The notes beneath the pieces were generated by a model. It was not told where the DNA came from and made no database searches. It saw only the letters and a list, made by a program, of their open reading frames with translations. A program made the position numbers and the translations under genes. From assembly GCF_000302455.1 (NCBI RefSeq), contig NZ_AMPO01000001.1, positions 251,001 through 315,000 on the forward strand: 64,000 bases of DNA, read 5' to 3'. This document shows, piece after piece, positions 62,229-64,000 of the stretch. This DNA is from Methanobacterium formicicum DSM 3637 (GTDB taxonomy: Archaea > Methanobacteriota > Methanobacteria > Methanobacteriales > Methanobacteriaceae). Positions within the stretch are counted from its first letter, which is position 1; the number at the start of each line of letters is the position of its first letter.

Positions 62229-63926
62229 CTAATGGATTCTTTGATACACCCTAATCAGGTCAGTTTCTTTTATAACACGGAAACCATTGAGATGGGGTTT
62301 GGTTTCACTTAAAACATCGATGTAGTATTCTGCACCTGAATTAATTAACATGGAAGAAAATTCATTTTCATCACTGTAATCTCTTAAAACCCCTGTAAAC
62401 ACAGTTTTGTTCATAATCCAGGACACTGCTGGACTGTAATCTGAAAAAATAATTTTATCCTGATATTGGGGATCGTAATCCTCCAACCAATGAGCAGTGG
62501 GTTCAACGTACTTAATTAGGCAAGTATTGGGTGTGTGACCTGCGAAGGTGACTGCAGTTGAAGTTAAAAATATCATACCCATGATTAAATACAATCCCCA
62601 TGACCTTAAGGACTCCCTTTTAATTTTATATTTGTACTTTTCAATAAGGACACTCAATCCCAGGAAAATAAAGTAGGCAAGGGCAGGGGCTATGGTAATT
62701 ATGTAGCGGTCCACCTTTAACGTTGTCACACTGTGCATTATGAAGAAAGTTAAAAACCACACTAGGAAAAATAAATCCATTCTCAAGTTTTTCCCATCAA
62801 CATCACCCACTAAATAGTAGATCAAAAGACAGATAAAAAGGACAATGATATCTGTTAACAAATAAGGTGCTCTAAAAAAGCTGATAAATGCTGCAATCAC
62901 TAAAATTCCCAGGATTGCCAATTGGAGAATCATCCATTTATCAACACCATCCATTATTTCTTGCTTCTTTTTTAAAATAGTGTGAATGTGGATTCCAAGA
63001 CCACAAAGAACTAATATGGTAGTTATTATGGCTAGAAACGATACTGATCCCTGACTGGGACTTAATATCTGGTAGTAACTTCCGTTAATTGGTCCAACCG
63101 CAATGTAATTCAGGATATTATGTAAGTAGTACAGGTTATCTGTATTGTAGGCCGCATCACCCACACCAAAAGATTTCCCAAATATTAAAGAATTGGTAAC
63201 CAGTAAAATTAAACTCGCTAAATAAGTGATTTTGAGGTAAGCATAGACTAAAAATGGTATTATAATGAATAATGGGATAATCACCTGTTTCAAATGGGTT
63301 TTCACGTTCTGCAGAAAACTGGTTCCCACAATGAAATAGAATATTAAAGGGATTATTAAAATGGCAGTGGTGTATCTGGTGAATATGGCCACTACAAACA
63401 TGGGAATAACCAGGGATAAATATTTTGAATCCTGTTCAATGCCCTTAACCATGAAGTACATGGTCCAGATTGAGAATGAGATGGCTGGCACGTCTATGGA
63501 ACCACTGGCTGCCCATGAAAATACCAGTGGGAGTGAAATATAAATTAAACATCCAGTGAAGCTTTGTATTTCATTGAAACGCTGTTTCAGTAATAAGTAT
63601 AATCCAATGACTCCAAAAATGAATATAATAGCATCTAACATGATAATAACACTGCTGGAAATGAATCCAGTCCTGAAAATTAGGGAAGTTAAAAATGGCA
63701 TCAATGGTGGTATGGAGTTAATGGTCATACCCCCACTGCTTGCTCCCGAGTACTGCAGGGCTACATTGAGGTAGGTGAAAACATCAAAGTAATTCACACC
63801 CCTGGTAATCTGCACTGCAGCTAAGATAATGGCAATGGCTGTGGTGATTATGGTGAGAATAAACAGGGGGTTTTTCAGTTTTTCTGACACCTTACTTGAA
63901 CTCTGATTTGAATCTGGAATACTCAT
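62229..63926 (-). CDS. GT39/PMT-like membrane glycosyltransferase
   Basis: 565 residues with about twelve membrane segments. The first outside loop holds NYFDVFTYLNVAL, where the aspartate is in the position of the catalytic D of GT39/PMT (ArnT-like) enzymes, followed by INSIPPLMPFLTSLIF with the P-P-L motif. The C-terminal part is soluble (YDPQYQDKIIFSDYSPAVSW) and carries dyad-like D residues. Such enzymes move sugars from polyprenyl-phosphate carriers to proteins or lipids on the outer face. Donor and acceptor are unknown. The start is ATG at 63926; no strong ribosome site is evident. Confidence 0.8.
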   Translation of the reverse strand: MSIPDSNQSSSKVSEKLKNPLFILTIITTAIAIILAAVQITRGVNYFDVFTYLNVALQYSGASSGGMTINSIPPLMPFLTSLIFRTGFISSSVIIMLDAIIFIFGVIGLYLLLKQRFNEIQSFTGCLIYISLPLVFSWAASGSIDVPAISFSIWTMYFMVKGIEQDSKYLSLVIPMFVVAIFTRYTTAILIIPLIFYFIVGTSFLQNVKTHLKQVIIPLFIIIPFLVYAYLKITYLASLILLVTNSLIFGKSFGVGDAAYNTDNLYYLHNILNYIAVGPINGSYYQILSPSQGSVSFLAIITTILVLCGLGIHIHTILKKKQEIMDGVDKWMILQLAILGILVIAAFISFFRAPYLLTDIIVLFICLLIYYLVGDVDGKNLRMDLFFLVWFLTFFIMHSVTTLKVDRYIITIAPALAYFIFLGLSVLIEKYKYKIKRESLRSWGLYLIMGMIFLTSTAVTFAGHTPNTCLIKYVEPTAHWLEDYDPQYQDKIIFSDYSPAVSWIMNKTVFTGVLRDYSDENEFSSMLINSGAEYYIDVLSETKPHLNGFRVIKETDLIRVYQRIH

Positions 63927-64000
63927 CACCTAATAATTAATTCATCACCTAATTAAAAGTAGAAATTTCATGGATAGTGTATCTTTAATATTTATAAAAA

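Overview
The window looks like chromosome of a mesophilic hydrogenotrophic methanogen of the order Methanobacteriales, most likely Methanobacterium. The evidence is the gene content: an FmdE-type protein, CbiH/CbiG/CbiB of anaerobic corrinoid synthesis, the D-family DNA polymerase small subunit, Hef, Orc1/Cdc6, archaeal TrmI, UPF0147, an adhesin-like beta-helix surface protein, and an origin built from TTACACTTGAAAT repeats like those of Methanothermobacter. Intergenic DNA is AT-rich, GGAGG/GGTGA ribosome sites are common, and most genes are single or in pairs.

Layout. 1-6.3 kb: 3' end of a DinG/Rad3-like helicase, then a 1,824-residue DUF4011 helicase-nuclease. 6.7-16 kb: CMD/AhpD-like protein, tRNA-Arg(TCG), a TMEM175-like channel, three scattered DUF4013 membrane paralogues, a flavin reductase-FmdE pair, an ABC1/UbiB kinase preceded by a perfect 12-unit 18-bp tandem repeat, and a ThrE-type exporter. 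16-22 kb: hisF, a possible cyclin-fold protein, and a 2.8-kb segment holding an adhesin-like gene and a decayed glyoxalase, bracketed by diverged direct repeats that carry the tail of the pirin gene. 22-33 kb: rhodanese-pirin pair, a malic enzyme with no ordinary start codon, a stand-alone proteasome-fold protein, a Sap/LysE-like transporter, a CoA-transferase, DUF998, a hydrolase, a methyltransferase, a DUF2807 lipoprotein and an OGG1-type glycosylase. 33-39.7 kb: small membrane proteins, a CrtC-like protein, a GAF protein and cyclophilin. 39.9-43.4 kb: argD, lysA, dapF. 44-52.7 kb: cbiH, polB (DP1), an aldolase, UPF0147, cbiG, cbiB. 52.7-55.8 kb: replication origin and orc1/cdc6. 55.9-64 kb: pyrB, trmI, hef, unknown proteins and a GT39-like membrane enzyme.

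How the genes fit together. The origin, Orc1/Cdc6, DP1, Hef and, further off, the OGG1-type glycosylase form a loose replication and repair neighbourhood. CbiH, CbiG and CbiB belong to one corrinoid pathway and lie on the same strand within 8 kb. ArgD, LysA and DapF serve arginine and lysine synthesis. The least explained items are the proteasome-fold protein with an apparent Ser/Asp/Lys triad, the 12-unit repeat whose unit resembles the origin repeat, and the direct-repeat-bounded adhesin segment. No CRISPR array, insertion sequence or prophage was recognised.
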